Source: Linanthus parryae
Lineage: Eukaryota; Streptophyta; Magnoliopsida; Ericales; Polemoniaceae
Direction of reading: 5' to 3'
Assembly (NCBI GenBank): GCA_023055425.1
Contig: JALGPY010000004.1
Coordinates: 113,191,504-113,255,503 of the forward strand
Length of the DNA: 64,000 nt
Of this stretch, positions 34,601 to 45,559 are shown in pieces. The notes under the pieces are model-generated. The model had not been told where the DNA came from. It saw nothing but the letters and a program-made list of their open reading frames with translations, and made no database searches. Numbering within the stretch: position 1 is the first letter of the stretch; each line of letters opens with the position of its first letter. The position numbers and the translations under genes are program-made.

Positions 34601-35512
34601 TAAGACTTACAAATATTATATATACACACTCTCATGTTGCGCTCAAATGCAATCCTTCTGAAATTAGACGTTTTCCCGCTCCCGCTTCCGTTCACGCTCC
34701 CGCTCTAGGTGACTTAGGTTCAACCCATAAATTACTAAAACATATCCAAATATGACTTGCTTGTTGGCTGCACGATCCAGTCAAAATTCCTACTACTATG
34801 GCTTTGACAATGAACTGTTGTTAGTAATGACATTGGCTCGTGATATAATGTATGTTTTTGCAACTATTAACATCGGGTTATGATAATTTGCAGCTAAATT
34901 GCTGTAATTACATCCAGCTAAAAGAAAATTAACCGAAGTGTTCACCAAGAGCTCTACCAACAGAGATTGGAAAATTCTACTCTGTACATAATAAATATAT
35001 CTCAAATATATGTACCTCGTGAATCTATTTGACATATGGGTTATATATGCATCTGTAAACAATTGTATTTCACATAAAGGTTAAATTTCCAAATGTAGGA
35101 AATAAAGCTTGATATCAGCAAAATTGTTGCTGTTGCTGCCTCCACTACTAGATTGATTGATTTGTTCCCTGTAAACTTAGTTTCAAATTTAGTGATTTAT
35201 CCTAACTATCATCACTGAACAATTTTCTAGCCACCTCATCTCGTATCTGCCTTCACCTTCACCTGCTCTTTCTCCATATCTTTGCCATAGTTCATAGTAG
35301 TACTTAATTCATTTGATTTCAATTCGACCACAGAAGCTTAAGTTGAGAGATTAACTTATTTGATCCAAACTGTGATTTATAATAAACTAAAAAGTGACAG
35401 AGACTTCCTCAAGAGAGAGAGAGAGAGAGAATTAACCTTTGAAGGCACGGTGGAGTTGAATAGCGTCGTCACGAGGCGTAAGATGACCGTGAGGAATGAC
35501 TAGGGTCGCCAT
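28656..35512 (-). CDS. ANN5: Annexin D5-like, tandem copy 1, 6 exons, 316 aa
   Basis: Annexins bind acidic membrane phospholipids in a calcium-dependent way and act in membrane trafficking and calcium signalling. Exons in coding order: 35512-35437, 33746-33601, 33506-33288, 30177-29962, 29882-29793, 28859-28656 (76, 146, 219, 216, 90, 204 bp). All junctions are GT-AG and in frame. Four annexin repeats are present. Repeat 1 (GLGSDKEAV, from about residue 25) and repeat 4 ([10 protein letters not shown], about residue 256) keep the GxG-S/T-D calcium loop; repeats 2 and 3 do not, as is usual in plants. The C-terminus ([14 protein letters not shown]) is D5-like. The start is the only ATG before the conserved [15 protein letters not shown]. 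Large introns 1 and 3 hold MITEs. Closest relative is the tandem copy at 38,071-42,309. Confidence 0.92.
30784..31365. mobile_element. 582-bp hAT-type MITE, copy 2, in annexin intron 3
   Basis: Same family as 17,058-17,640: termini TAGGGATGGCAAC and TTGCCATCCCTA, a GGATCGGATC-rich subterminal region and a shared AT-rich core (CACTATTTCATACGCTAA). A perfect 8-bp target duplication GTGAAGAG flanks it (30776-30783 and 31366-31373). Confidence 0.9.
31374..33287 (-). other. Remainder of annexin copy 1 intron 3
   Basis: Apart from the element at 31,995-32,848, this is AT-rich intron sequence. A GA microsatellite (about 33,265-33,284) lies next to the donor of exon 3. Confidence 0.5.
31995..32848. 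mobile_element. 854-bp DNA element in annexin intron 3
   Basis: The ends are TAGTTAGTAGATAC and, inverted, TAGTTAGTAAAATAC. Flanks TAGACAGCA (31986-31994) and TAGACAGTA (32849-32857) form a 9-bp duplication with one mismatch; if one more base is counted in the element, it is 8 bp with one mismatch. The interior is AT-rich with many CGTA and TACG motifs near both ends and has no coding region. The duplication length fits a MULE or hAT origin. Confidence 0.6.
33747..35436 (-). other. Intron 1 of annexin copy 1
   Basis: 1.69 kb. A region of about 34,350-34,735 has GCTCCCGCT-rich edges and may be an old DNA-transposon remnant; its right edge (CTAGGTGACTTAGGT) resembles 19,155-19,180 (CCAGGTAACTTAGGT). 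A short CA run lies at about 34,236-34,254 and a GA run just before exon 1 (about 35,413-35,430). Confidence 0.45.
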
Positions 35513-36782
35513 TCTCTCTCACTACTATGACTTCTCAATTCTCTCTGAGTACTTCTTCTTCTTCTTCCATTTATAAAACTCCCCTCACTCACTCACTGCC
35601 AACAACAACAACTTGATGGGTAGTTAATTAAAGACGACTCGATTTATTTATTTATTTCCCACTCACAGTCAAACCGCGGGTGCCGCGTTTGGCCTCGGCA
35701 CTTCTAACCTGCTACTGGAGCACACACTATATATGAACGTATTTGTGTCTTTTTATTGTGCCAATTAATTAAAGACGACTCCGTTTTTTTATTGTGTCTT
35801 TTTTTATTTTGCACACACTATATGATGATTACTGTAGTTTTTAATGTGTCTTTTTTATTCTATAAGTGCAAAAATAATGGCACAATACGTGAATATATGA
35901 ACGTATTTGTGTCAGAGCATTAAGGGAATATTTTGTCACTAGAATATCTGCCTCATCCCCTCAACACTTCATACGGAGGAGTCTGGGGCATGGTATCTGG
36001 GTGGAGTTGAGTTGTGCATTGGTAGCTCTACTCTACTACATAGTCTCAGACTGTGCTATAAATAAGTTTAGTCTAAATTTGAAATATCGGTTAACAACAT
36101 AATATAAGGTGGGTTTGGTATGCATTTTTTGTCTTTTAATCCAAAACATATATTTTTTTGTTTTTTGGACTTTTTAAGGGTTTGGTAAGAAACTTTTTAG
36201 GTGGATTTTGATTTTGGCTTTTTAGCTTCTTGTGTAAAATTGGATGAAAAAAAAAAGTTGATTGTATATGTTCTTGTGACTTTTTCTCCCCCAAATCATG
36301 AACATAACGATAATATCCTCCCTATTCAATTGCAATAAGTCAATGAATATGCGAATTGGGTATCTTGATAACTTTTACTAAACAACAAAACTGTCACATC
36401 ACTTACTTTTTAAGAGCACCAATTTTTTTTACCAAACACACATATTTTTTTTGAATTTTGTGTTACAGACTTTTCTCACATCATCTTTTAAGACAACTTA
36501 AAATCCATAAAATCACATCAAACCGGGAAGAACTTTGATGTAGTTGATATGATAGGAGTACTCAATCACTCTTCTCTGTTTGGTCCTAGTCTTCTAGTAG
36601 AATTGGTTAAATATTTTGAATTAGGAGAGCAACCCAACAACTATTACTTTGGATTGGAGTTGGAGGGGCCTTGGACTTGGAGGCTTGGCTTTAAAGAAAA
36701 TGATTTATTTAGGGTCATCCAGAAAGACCAAGTCAATTAACTACAAACACATCCTAGTTGACCTTCAAGGCTTCAACTACTA

Positions 36783-37040
36783 CTACTCTGTCCCAGCTCT
36801 TGCCCATCATTGAGAATATTTGACTCGTATGTGGGTCACTTTGACCGGGTGATTCTGATAGCAAAATAATGCGAATTTTCGATAATTTTTTCACGGTGTT
36901 ATAGAGAAACTTATACTCTACAACACCATGAAAAAAATATCAAAAAATTAAATTATTTTGCTATCAAAATCATCGAGTCAAAGTGACCCAGTGAATAGTG
37001 GTAAAAGTCAAAATGATGGGGAAGAGCTGGGACAGAGGTG
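36783..37040. mobile_element. 258-bp Stowaway-like foldback MITE
   Basis: The two halves are inverted copies over about 115 bp each, sharing CTCTGTCCCAGCTCTT, GGGTCACTTTGAC and TTTTGATAGCAAAATAAT (imperfect). The tip CTACTCTGTCCC resembles the Stowaway consensus CTCCCTCCGTCCC, and TA dinucleotides flank both ends (36781-36782 and 37041-37042), as expected for Tc1/mariner-derived MITEs. Confidence 0.75.
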
Positions 37041-37518
37041 TATATTAGAGAACTAGTATTATTAATGTGATAATGGCTTGAATAGAACCCATATGTCTTT
37101 CAAAAAATAGAACCCATACCCACCAATGAAGGCAATGATGTCTTAGAATCTTACTCCAGCAACAATAGCATCACAGGTAGCTGGAAAATTAAGCAACAAA
37201 CGCCAACCAACCATAAAATGAAGAATTCTAATTATTCTGAAAGAACAAACAAACGTGTTCGTATATAAAAGAAAAATAAATTATTTGATAAAATGGTATA
37301 ATGATCCACACTCCCACTCGACCTAGAATATCAAAGAAAGTCATTCCACAAATTATTGTAGCCGTGGATGTCCAATTGTCTTGATTAAACGATCTTATTT
37401 TGTGTCAACACAAGATCCATTTGTTCTTGCAGATTTTATCTTTTCTTGTAGAAGACATAATTGTAATTTTCAATAGACTTTTCACCCATATTCAAGATGA
37501 CTGTTCGACTCGTCAATT

Positions 37519-37759
37519 GAGGATTGCCAAGAAAATGATGTAACGGCTATAGCAAGAGGGACAACATATGGGGATTGTCAAGAAAATGATATAACGGCCA
37601 TAGCAAGAGGGACAACATATGGGGATTGTCAAGAAAATGATATAACGGCCATAGCAAGAGGGACAACATATGGGGATTGTCAAGAAAATGATATAATGGC
37701 CATAGCAAGAGGGACAACATATGGGGATTGTCAAGAAAATGATATAACGGCCATAGCAT
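37519..37759. repeat. 51-bp minisatellite, about 4.7 copies
   Basis: The unit begins GGGGATTGTCAAGAAAATGA. Unit starts at 37519 (diverged), 37570, 37621, 37672 and 37723; the last is partial. Internal copies are almost identical, so expansion is recent. The period is a multiple of three, which creates a spurious repetitive open frame on the minus strand. Confidence 0.95.
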
Positions 37760-38070
37760 TGGATATAATAAGTCTTTTTTGCGTTTTGTGAAAAACTAAA
37801 ACTAGACACACACAAAAAAATGAAAAAAACTAGGTCCGCACTTAAAAAACTAAACTAAAACCATCCGAACATATCCGAACCTTAGTACACAACTTGGGTA
37901 ACTTACCCAGAAAACATTTGCATTACAACAATAACTCCAAATCACAATTCATCAGGTTCAATACATTTCTACAATAAAGAGCATTCACAAATCACAACAG
38001 CATAAGTCTACCATCTCATGCAACCAACTTGAATAACCTTTTTACATAATAATGACTACCACAGAAGAGC

Positions 38071-41000
38071 CTAATGATTTGGGCCCAGAAGAGTAAGCAG
38101 AAAGCTCCTGTAGTGACCAGATGTCTCCGAGTGAACCGCATCATTCAACGACTTCCTGTATTTCTTTTGGTATTCAGCTTTTATATATTGCATATCGATC
38201 TCGGTTCTTGTCACTATTACTCTGATCAGTGTTGTGTCGTCGGTTCCCAGCCCTTTCATCGCCTTACGCAACACCTTTATCAAAGTTTCCACAGTGAATC
38301 AAAATTAGTCGTAAGTTGGACTCAATTCCGGGAAGAAGAAAAAAAAAATCAATCAAAATGAAGGAACCATTGCTATCAAGCAAGCAATCTCCAATGGAGA
38401 TCTCATTTCTAATGCTAAATTTAGGACACGAATAGTGAATTTGGACATTTATAGCATTTCATGCTCCAATGTATATGTGACATGCAATTCTATTTCAAAT
38501 GCTATTTCAAATTAAAAACTAGTTTTTTATTCTAAACTATCAATTATATACTCCATCAACTACCATAATAACCAAACCTCTTTTACAATGTAATCAAATT
38601 TTATGCTTACATTAATAATTATCGCGACATAAAGTTAATATGAATTAAAACTAATTTTTTATTCTAAATTATCAATTATATACTCCATCAACCACCATAA
38701 TAACCAAACATCTTTTACAATGTAATCAAATTTTATACCTACGTTAATAACTATCGCGACATAAAGTAAGTATGATGGTTCAATGTGGTCAAAATGGTAA
38801 ATATGTAAATAAAAATCAAGGTATGAATGGATATCTATCTTTAGCACAATCCTATACTTGGTCTCAAATTTGAAACCAAGTATAGCACAATGCTATTTTT
38901 AGAATTGCCACAACTTTTAGCATCCCATTGGAACACTCCAATGCTAAAATTATAGAATTAGAGCAACTTTTAGCACTCCATTCGAGATGATGCTCTAAGG
39001 TCGGCAAGTTCTGAGTTCTGACTTCTAAACTAGTAAAAACTTAGGTCTCCTAGGGCTATGTTTAGGTAATGTGTAAGAAAAGGGATGAGGATTTGTTATA
39101 CACGTGGTTTCAAATCCAGTGTCTGGATTAGGGATATCAGACAGGTACATCAGATACCCCGATATCCTTCCTCTCAATTTCTGCCTAAAAACTTATCCCA
39201 CCTCCTAGGATATGAGCTTGAGGAATACTGGTGGGTGTTAGAATGACTTCATTGTCCTTATACTATTAAGAAAAAGACTACCATTTCTGTGTGTGTGTCA
39301 TATCCCGGCTCATGTCCAGCCCTAACCAAACGTAGGAACACAGAGTTTCATATCCTACATCTAATCCCACCTCATATCCCAATGTGTCATATCCTGCCTT
39401 TTCCTATCCCCAACCCAAACAAGGCCCTATTGTATATACAGTTTCTTATACAGTGCATTTCCTTATAACTTCAGTAAAATGATCGCCAACTTAAAAAGCC
39501 AGAAATATTGCTAATGTTGTCTAATACTATTAATCAATCAGTCCTTGACCTCATAAAGACTCTAATACTATTAATCAATTTGTGATTGTCATAAAAATTT
39601 GCTTAATATGTTCCTACAAAGTATCTCAGTACAAAACCAGAAACTTAAAAAAGAACTAGCATACCTTTGCAAAATACTTTCCAGGATTAATAGCGCAACG
39701 TAGGATCGCCAGGAGAGCAGCTTCAAAGTTCCCTGATGTTTCACTCTTTATAACCTGTTGTAATTAGAGTTGACTAAGCATATGCCCTTCGAGTACAAAA
39801 TAAAAGGATGCAGAACAAGCGTAGTTTACCTTTTTTAGTGAGTTCCCATACATATGTTGATAAGTAGAAGCTATGGCAGCCAAATGTGCCCTGCTCCGTT
39901 CACTAATAATGTGGATAAAAGTATTCTCGTCGGTTCCCCATTTTTTCTCCCCCGCTTTGTAGAGAGCCTTTGCGTCTTTTTCAACAAACTCTCTGTTCAC
40001 TTCAAAGCTTTCTGGACGTGATTTGCTGACATATGCGAGCAAAAGCTGCAAAACAGAGTCAAGAAATGAGATCCTCAAATTCTCCTCTGACGAGAGTAAA
40101 CTAGGAGGTGATAGACAATGAAACATATGTATAAGAACACATAAATATATACATTCAAGTACAAAAATTGTTTCCGCATGATGATTTTCTGGACATAAAA
40201 AAGTGGAATAATGACTGGAGTAGCATAGACCAGAGAAGATACATAGACTTCTCTACGACAGACCACACTAAGAGTGATTTATTTTCCAGTAAAAGTAAAA
40301 GCATGGACATAAAAACAGTAAAGAAACATTATGCTGTAGAATAGGTAGAGATGGGGGTGAAGTCATCTGCACATGTACTGATGATACCAACATGTTAACG
40401 GAAATGAAGTAGTTATTAAAGATAACATTGGCATCAGTAACAAGAAATAAACAGTTTGTTAACAGAACAATGGTGTTATCTTCCTGAACGATAGGGTCTT
40501 GTAGCAGGAAACTGAGAGAGGAAAATGTTTCATCGCAAAGTAACTAATATTTTGTCAACAGATAGATAAATGCCATTGTTTCAAATATCAAGTATTTAGT
40601 AACAGTATACGACTTATTAGCCCCTTGTGAGACTAAGACATAAAAATGATGCCTTTTAAGCATCCAAAACTAGGGATAGTCCAGCTAAAATTACAGAAAG
40701 GAAACCAAAACGATTATGTTATGGCAATTGTTTGATTAGGTGAAGTAGATATGTTGATGCTAACTTTCATCGTGTGCTATATCAAAATTTTTGAGTAGGT
40801 TTTAGTTATATTGCTATAAACTACCTTTTAAAACATAAGAGGGAGCCCAACCTACAGTTGCACATCATAATCCAGTATAGAATTTCAACCAGATATCAAA
40901 CATGGTTATCGATGAATCTGGAGAATCCATCTACCACGGTAAAACTTAGTGGAGCGTTGAGACGCATCAACAATACTAGAACTTGTTCTTTCTGATCAGA

Positions 41001-42309
41001 CGATAAGCTATGAACTCTTTGTAAAGTCAATTACAACACTATATCTATATTCCTTAACACATCATATATGAAAGAATAAGTCAAATAAACATGAAACAAG
41101 ATAGAGAAATTTACTTTTCCATAGTCTCCTGGGGCTTGTTGGCTGATGCATTGCTCAAGGGGAGTCCCAAACATGGAATAGTACACTTGCTTGAGTGTGT
41201 AGATCTGGGTTGGTGTCCGAGAGCATATCACTTCAGTAACAGCGTCAGCATAGAGGATCGGCGAGTTTAATGCTTGATTTAGTATAACAGCATCACGGCT
41301 TGCTGGATCACGCACCCAGAGCAGGACTGCTGTCTGCGCAGGAAGAGGATAATCAGAATCTGTACAGACCATAGCTATCTTTTTTGCTTCTTGAATCTTC
41401 TATCATTTTAAAAGAGGTACACGATAAGTGAGGAGGTAATACCTCTAGTTTTCCAGTTAGCTCTGACACCAAGCGCTTAAGAAGATCCTCATGGTACATA
41501 GCTTTATACTCTTGTTGGATCATGGCACGTTGAGTAGCATCACGATGGGCAATGATATTGATCACGGCTTCCTTATCGCTGCCAAATCCTGAAAAAGACA
41601 CCCAACAAAATGAACCAACTAGAACATTTTCCTATTTCCTACTGATGAACTTATCTTATTGTTGTATGTTTTCGTATGTTTGGCTACCGGAGATATGTCC
41701 ACCTTATACAATAAGATTCTGCAACCCATGGTTAAAATGACTCCGGATCATCTGTATGACTGTATCTCTATCTTTCCCTGTATCCTTACTTCACAATGAT
41801 TTGTGTAAAATAATATTTCTTTATTAAATTTAGTTGTTTCAAAATTTTATCAAATTGATGTAAAATATGACATGGACCAATCATAGTAAAAAGGATACAA
41901 AGGATCTTGACTCGGTTAAAATGAAAAGATGTTCATGTCAACCACATGTTGAAAGAATCGAATTCGACAAAATTATGATCTACCGGTTCTTCTACTGTGG
42001 ATGATCATCACATAGAGTTGCTAAACGCGTTGACTTGTTTATATTTGGTCTCGATTACCAGAGAGAGTGTGTATAATTAGGGCAAAACAGTAAACTATGA
42101 AACCCCCAAAATTCGGAGACAATTAGTACAAATTGGGGGAAAAACTGAACACATATGCAAGCAGATCATGCATTCGTCGTACAGTTGTTAGACAAAAACA
42201 CGAATTCAGATGTGACAGGGAAGGAGGAGAGACCTTTGAAGGCACGGTGGAGTTGGATGGCGTCGTCGCGAGGCGTAAGATGAGCATGAGGAACGATTAG
42301 ACTCGCCAT
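38071..42309 (-). CDS. ANN5: Annexin D5-like, tandem copy 2, 6 exons, 316 aa
   Basis: Exons in coding order: 42309-42234, 41588-41443, 41333-41115, 40045-39830, 39754-39665, 38274-38071. Lengths equal those of copy 1 exon by exon, and every junction is GT-AG and in frame. The N-terminus [17 protein letters not shown] differs slightly from copy 1 ([17 protein letters not shown]). Calcium loops are GFGSDKEAV in repeat 1 and [10 protein letters not shown] in repeat 4. The C-terminus is [14 protein letters not shown]. The protein should bind acidic phospholipids with calcium at membranes, like its twin. Introns are shorter than in copy 1 except intron 5 (39,664-38,275), which contains a MITE. Both genes point the same way, with 2.6 kb between them, as from an unequal-crossover duplication. 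Confidence 0.92.
38378..39000. mobile_element. Approximately 620-bp MITE in annexin copy 2 intron 5 (copy B)
   Basis: An inverted-orientation relative of the element at 25,166-25,810. It starts with CAATCTCCAATGGAGATCTC and ends with TTTTAGCACTCCATTCGAGATG. Internal landmarks such as TTTGAAACCAAGTATAG, ATTATATACTCCATCAAC and TTTTTTATTCTAAACTA are shared with copy A. A local duplication of about 125 bp (38,515-38,640 against 38,640-38,765) is present. Confidence 0.6.
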
Positions 42310-42747
42310 TTTCACTTATTACTACTCAATTCTCTCTCTCTCTCTCTCTGCAACGAGACGGATGGTCTTATGCTCGATTGTATTGGTCCACTGATCGGAA
42401 AATGCTATAACAATGACGACGACCCAATGACGACACGTCAAACACGCGGATACCGCGTTCGGATAGAGTACCACTCAGCTGCTTCTGGAGTACCACGTTC
42501 TTAACCATCGAGTGCTGTTGTCTCAAAGAGTCAACATGGGCTTGGATCATGGCCTATAGCCCCCACTCGCCTCTGGGTATAGACAAGCACGCATTGGGTG
42601 TTCGGGATTTCTCGTGGTTTAGAGGTCAATTGGCTAGCTGGAGCGGAGCGGAGCGGAATCAACATGAACAAATCGTAAGTACATAAATTGTGTCATGTAA
42701 TTCACTAAGGACATATTTGATGCATGAATAAAGGAGGAGTACAACAA
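42310..42747. other. Annexin copy 2 promoter and intergenic DNA
   Basis: Begins with a CT microsatellite in the annexin leader (about 42,330-42,350). A GGAGC trimer repeat lies at about 42,640-42,655. No gene is seen. Confidence 0.5.
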
Positions 42748-43043
42748 TCTATTCTTTAAAATAGCATAGTTGACTTTAAAATGTATTTTAGACCATTAGA
42801 TTAATTTAACCCTAGCCCTTAGATCAGAATCCCAAAAAGTAGGAATGAGGCAGATCGTGTATTTTCAAAACTCTAGAAAACCACCCTTAGATCTCATTAG
42901 AATCCGATTTAGGTTTTAGATTTCTCTCTTTCGAAAATAACCTCCTCTTTATCTTTGATTAGTTCGATGGTGTGAACTTTTTCTTCGGTTCAAATCGAAG
43001 AGCGTTTTCATTTTTCAAGTATCTGGAGGGTTACGAACGTGGA

Positions 43044-43145
43044 ATGGCGTCGACGCACCGAGATCTCGAGGAAAAGCTCTCGAAAGCTGGGGAGAACCTC
43101 CTGGAACTACCGTCTTCCGATGATGAACTCCTCTCTTTACTTGAT
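43044..43145 (+). pseudogene. PDS5-like first exon captured in a Helitron
   Basis: The 34 codons from ATG at 43044 to a GTAAGG donor at 43146 encode LEEKLSKAGENLL then LPSSDDELLSLLD. This matches the start of plant PDS5 cohesin-associated proteins (LEE-L-AG--LL--PSS-DELL-LLD). No later PDS5 exon follows; the next 180 bp are unrelated. I therefore read it as a captured fragment of a sister-chromatid cohesion gene, not a working gene. It keeps an open frame and an intact donor site, so a chimeric transcript is possible. Confidence 0.65.
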
Positions 43146-43326
43146 GTAAGGCCTCCGAACTCTCTCTCTCTCTTGGATTTTTGATCTGCTCGAAATCAAA
43201 CAAAACAACTCTCCCTGTCCCTCTGTTTGTGCGAACGAATCCGTAACCGCCAAAAACAAACCCAGAAAACAACCATCTCCTCCGGCGAACTCCCCACACG
43301 TCGTCGTCGTTGATCTGTTTGTCTGG

Positions 43327-43494
43327 ATGACGCGCCCGCTAAAGAAGGTTCGTTTCCAGCTAGCTGTGGAAGACGAGCAAGAAAAGATGATGATTAGAGT
43401 TGATGAATCGGAGGAATCAGTGGAAGAAGAATAATCTGAGGAAGACGAAGGTTCTGATGTAGAAGAAGAAGAAGTTGAACAGGAGCAAAAACAG
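43327..43494 (+). pseudogene. Second exon-like fragment in the Helitron, acidic protein of unknown origin
   Basis: An ATG at 43327 opens MTRPLKKVRFQLAVEDE, followed by a Glu/Ser/Asp-rich stretch. A TAA at 43432-43434 interrupts it, after which the same frame continues acidic (EEDEGSDVEEEE) to a perfect CAG/GTAGGT donor at 43495. It looks like a first exon of a nuclear acidic protein damaged by one stop. I do not recognise the parent gene. Confidence 0.45.
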
Positions 43495-43983
43495 GTAGGT
43501 TTACGATGCTAGGCTTTGAAGTTCTTTTTCTGTGAAATTGAAGCATGGATTCTTCAAATTATGGATGTTTAGTGACAGAAATGTGAAACAACGTGTATGT
43601 GATGGGTTTTGAAGCTTCAATTTGAAAAAAAAAAATTACTTTCATGATTGTTGTTATAGACTTTGCATTATGCGAAATAACTCCTATATGGTGCCCGAAC
43701 GCCTCAACTTTTACTAAATCAAAACTGTAAAACCGTGAAATCCCAATAACCCCATGGTGGGTGTGAGTTGACTGAATTCAAGTTGGTGTTTTTTCTTATG
43801 TGTAATTTTTTTTATGTGTAACTGAGTTATAAATTTGCAGTGAGAAGCTAAGACGTGAAGATTTATTTTTCATGTTTACGATTTGGTATATGAAAGTATT
43901 GTTTCGGTATGCGTTTTGACATGTTTATATGGACTCTTTTGTTATTTTGGGTTAGTGCCCTGAGGGCACGGGCAATCCCCTAG

Positions 43984-44383
43984 TAATAATAATATCAGTA
44001 TGGGGTAATAACCGGTGTTTAGTACAGAGATATTTTCAAAGGGGATTCAATCCCCCCTTATTATCTTTACCCCTTTTATGCCTAAAATCCAATCCCACCA
44101 TGTAGGCGGGATTCTACTAAAGGCTTAATACCCCTATTTATACTGGTGCAAACAAACATGTTACATAATCCTCCATATATAATTAATAATCCATTAATAT
44201 CAATACACCATATAATACTGTAGCGCTCCCTGTACCTCCAATTTTCAATCCCGGCACCAAACTGCCCTAAGGGGTCATGTGAGTGCTGACCCCAACTCCT
44301 CTCTTGCATTGGGAATTACCGTTGTTAGTCGAGACTACATCTTTAGTAGTTCATAGGTCGGCATTTACTAAAGATAGACAATC
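43984..44383. other. Spacer between Helitron and LINE
   Basis: The stretch 44,020-44,280 weakly resembles 22,500-22,720 (shared CCAATTTTCAATC, ATACTGTAG and TTTAATTCCAC-like blocks) and may be a diverged MITE. No gene is seen. Confidence 0.35.
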
Positions 44384-44539
44384 TTTTTTTTTTTTTTTTC
44401 ATGAACATAGCCACTTTATTAATACAAACTGTAAATTAGGTGGGGTGATCACTCCCTACAAAAAGATCAACAAAACTCCCAAAACTATATAAACTAGTAG
44501 AATCTAGTGATTCTTTACAACCATGAGTCATACTCAATT

Positions 44540-44962
44540 TTACGAACTTGTGGGCCACAAGATTTGCCTTTCTTGGAATGTATTCCACCAAACTCTGGGA
44601 CTCAGAGATAACCTGCATACGAGCCATTCTTCTTCCATCCACCTCCAAGGATCTTCCTTGTTGTTGTTGAGAGCTTTTGCTAACAGTTGGGAATCTGTTT
44701 CCAAGCAAACCTTTTTCCATTGCTCCTTACCCAATTTCTTCACAGCTAGCTCTATGGCAGTGAATTCAGCTTCCTCCACATCATCATCATAACCTTCTTC
44801 AGTTCCAGCAGCCAGCACATGATTGTGCTCATTCCTTACTGCAAAACCAGCTACAAACTCACCATTCTTCATCCATGCATCACAGTTGATCTTCAGAAAA
44901 GCCTGGGCTTGGAGGACACCACTGAATAACCTAAATGGTGGATTCCTTGAGACTGCAAGCAC
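44540..44962 (-). pseudogene. LINE C-terminal RNase H domain
   Basis: The frame encodes LKINCDAWMKNGEFVAGFAVR, then EAEFTAIELAVKKL, then LETDSQLLAKALN. This is the RVT_3-type RNase H found at the C-terminus of plant L1 LINEs. Catalytic D (INCDA), E (EAEFTA) and D (ETDSQ) are all recognisable. Confidence 0.8.
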
Positions 44963-45010
44963 TATTTAGGTTGTAAGAATGTTCAAACCAGCTTCTTTCA
45001 ATATCAGCTA

Positions 45011-45379
45011 TTAGCTTCTTGCTGCACAATTTTTGGTCTCTAAATATAATTGCATCTCCATCAACCAAATTTTCTCCATAAGCACTGCACACAAGCACAT
45101 ATAACTTTCTTTGTGGGTGCTGGTTTGATTGATTTCTGAACCTGGATTCACAAATCTGGCTAGCCATTCAATCATATCTCCACTTGGGAAGGCATCAATT
45201 CTGATATGCCCAACAAGAAGCCACATGCTTCTGGCCACTTCACGGGTGAAGAACAGATGAGTGCTTGACTCTATATCTTTTCCACATAGACGGCACATTC
45301 CTACCATTGTACCCCTATCATTAAGTGGCAAAATGTTACTAGCCACTCTCCACAACATAAAATTTAGCCTGTTATGCAT
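45011..45379 (-). pseudogene. LINE zf-RVT zinc-binding region
   Basis: The frame contains LNFMLWRVASNILPLNDR, CRLCGKDIESSTHLFF and a Trp-rich continuation. The CxxC...H pattern is the zinc-binding domain between RT and RNase H in plant LINEs. It is separated from neighbouring LINE frames by shifts. Confidence 0.75.
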
Positions 45380-45559
45380 CCTTTCTTTCCAAACCCATTT
45401 TCAAATCTCATCCCCACTTGTTAATTCTCTACTTATGTTATGGGCTAGGTAAGCAGCTCTAGTGGTCACACAACCACTTCTTTCTTTTTTCCACACCCGC
45501 TTATCATCAACTGGAACAAGGGGCATTTTTATCTTTTGATTAGCATCATGTTCTTCTTC

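Larger units (their letters stand above)
35513..38070. other. Intergenic region between the tandem annexins
   Basis: Holds the promoter of annexin copy 1 and the 3' UTR of copy 2. It also holds a 258-bp Stowaway-like MITE (36,783-37,040) and a 51-bp minisatellite (37,519-37,759). The stretch 35,640-36,780 is AT-rich without recognisable genes. Confidence 0.55.
42748..43983 (+). mobile_element. Non-autonomous Helitron carrying gene fragments
   Basis: The 3' end is diagnostic: a GC-rich hairpin GTGCCC-TGA-GGGCAC (43955-43969), ten bases, then CTAG (43980-43983) followed by T. The 5' end is placed at TCTATTCTTTAAAATAGC (42748) preceded by A, matching the A/T insertion site of Helitrons. No Rep-helicase is encoded. 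The body includes a PDS5-like exon and a second exon-like acidic stretch. The 3' end is secure, the 5' end less so. Confidence 0.72.

Noticed and set aside
36549..36740. 63-aa frame between the annexins
   Set aside because: Short, no domain, no splice partners, in an AT-rich spacer.
37513..37815. Open frames with a 17-residue repeat on the minus strand
   Set aside because: Translation of the 51-bp minisatellite; no start context, domain or codon signature of a gene.
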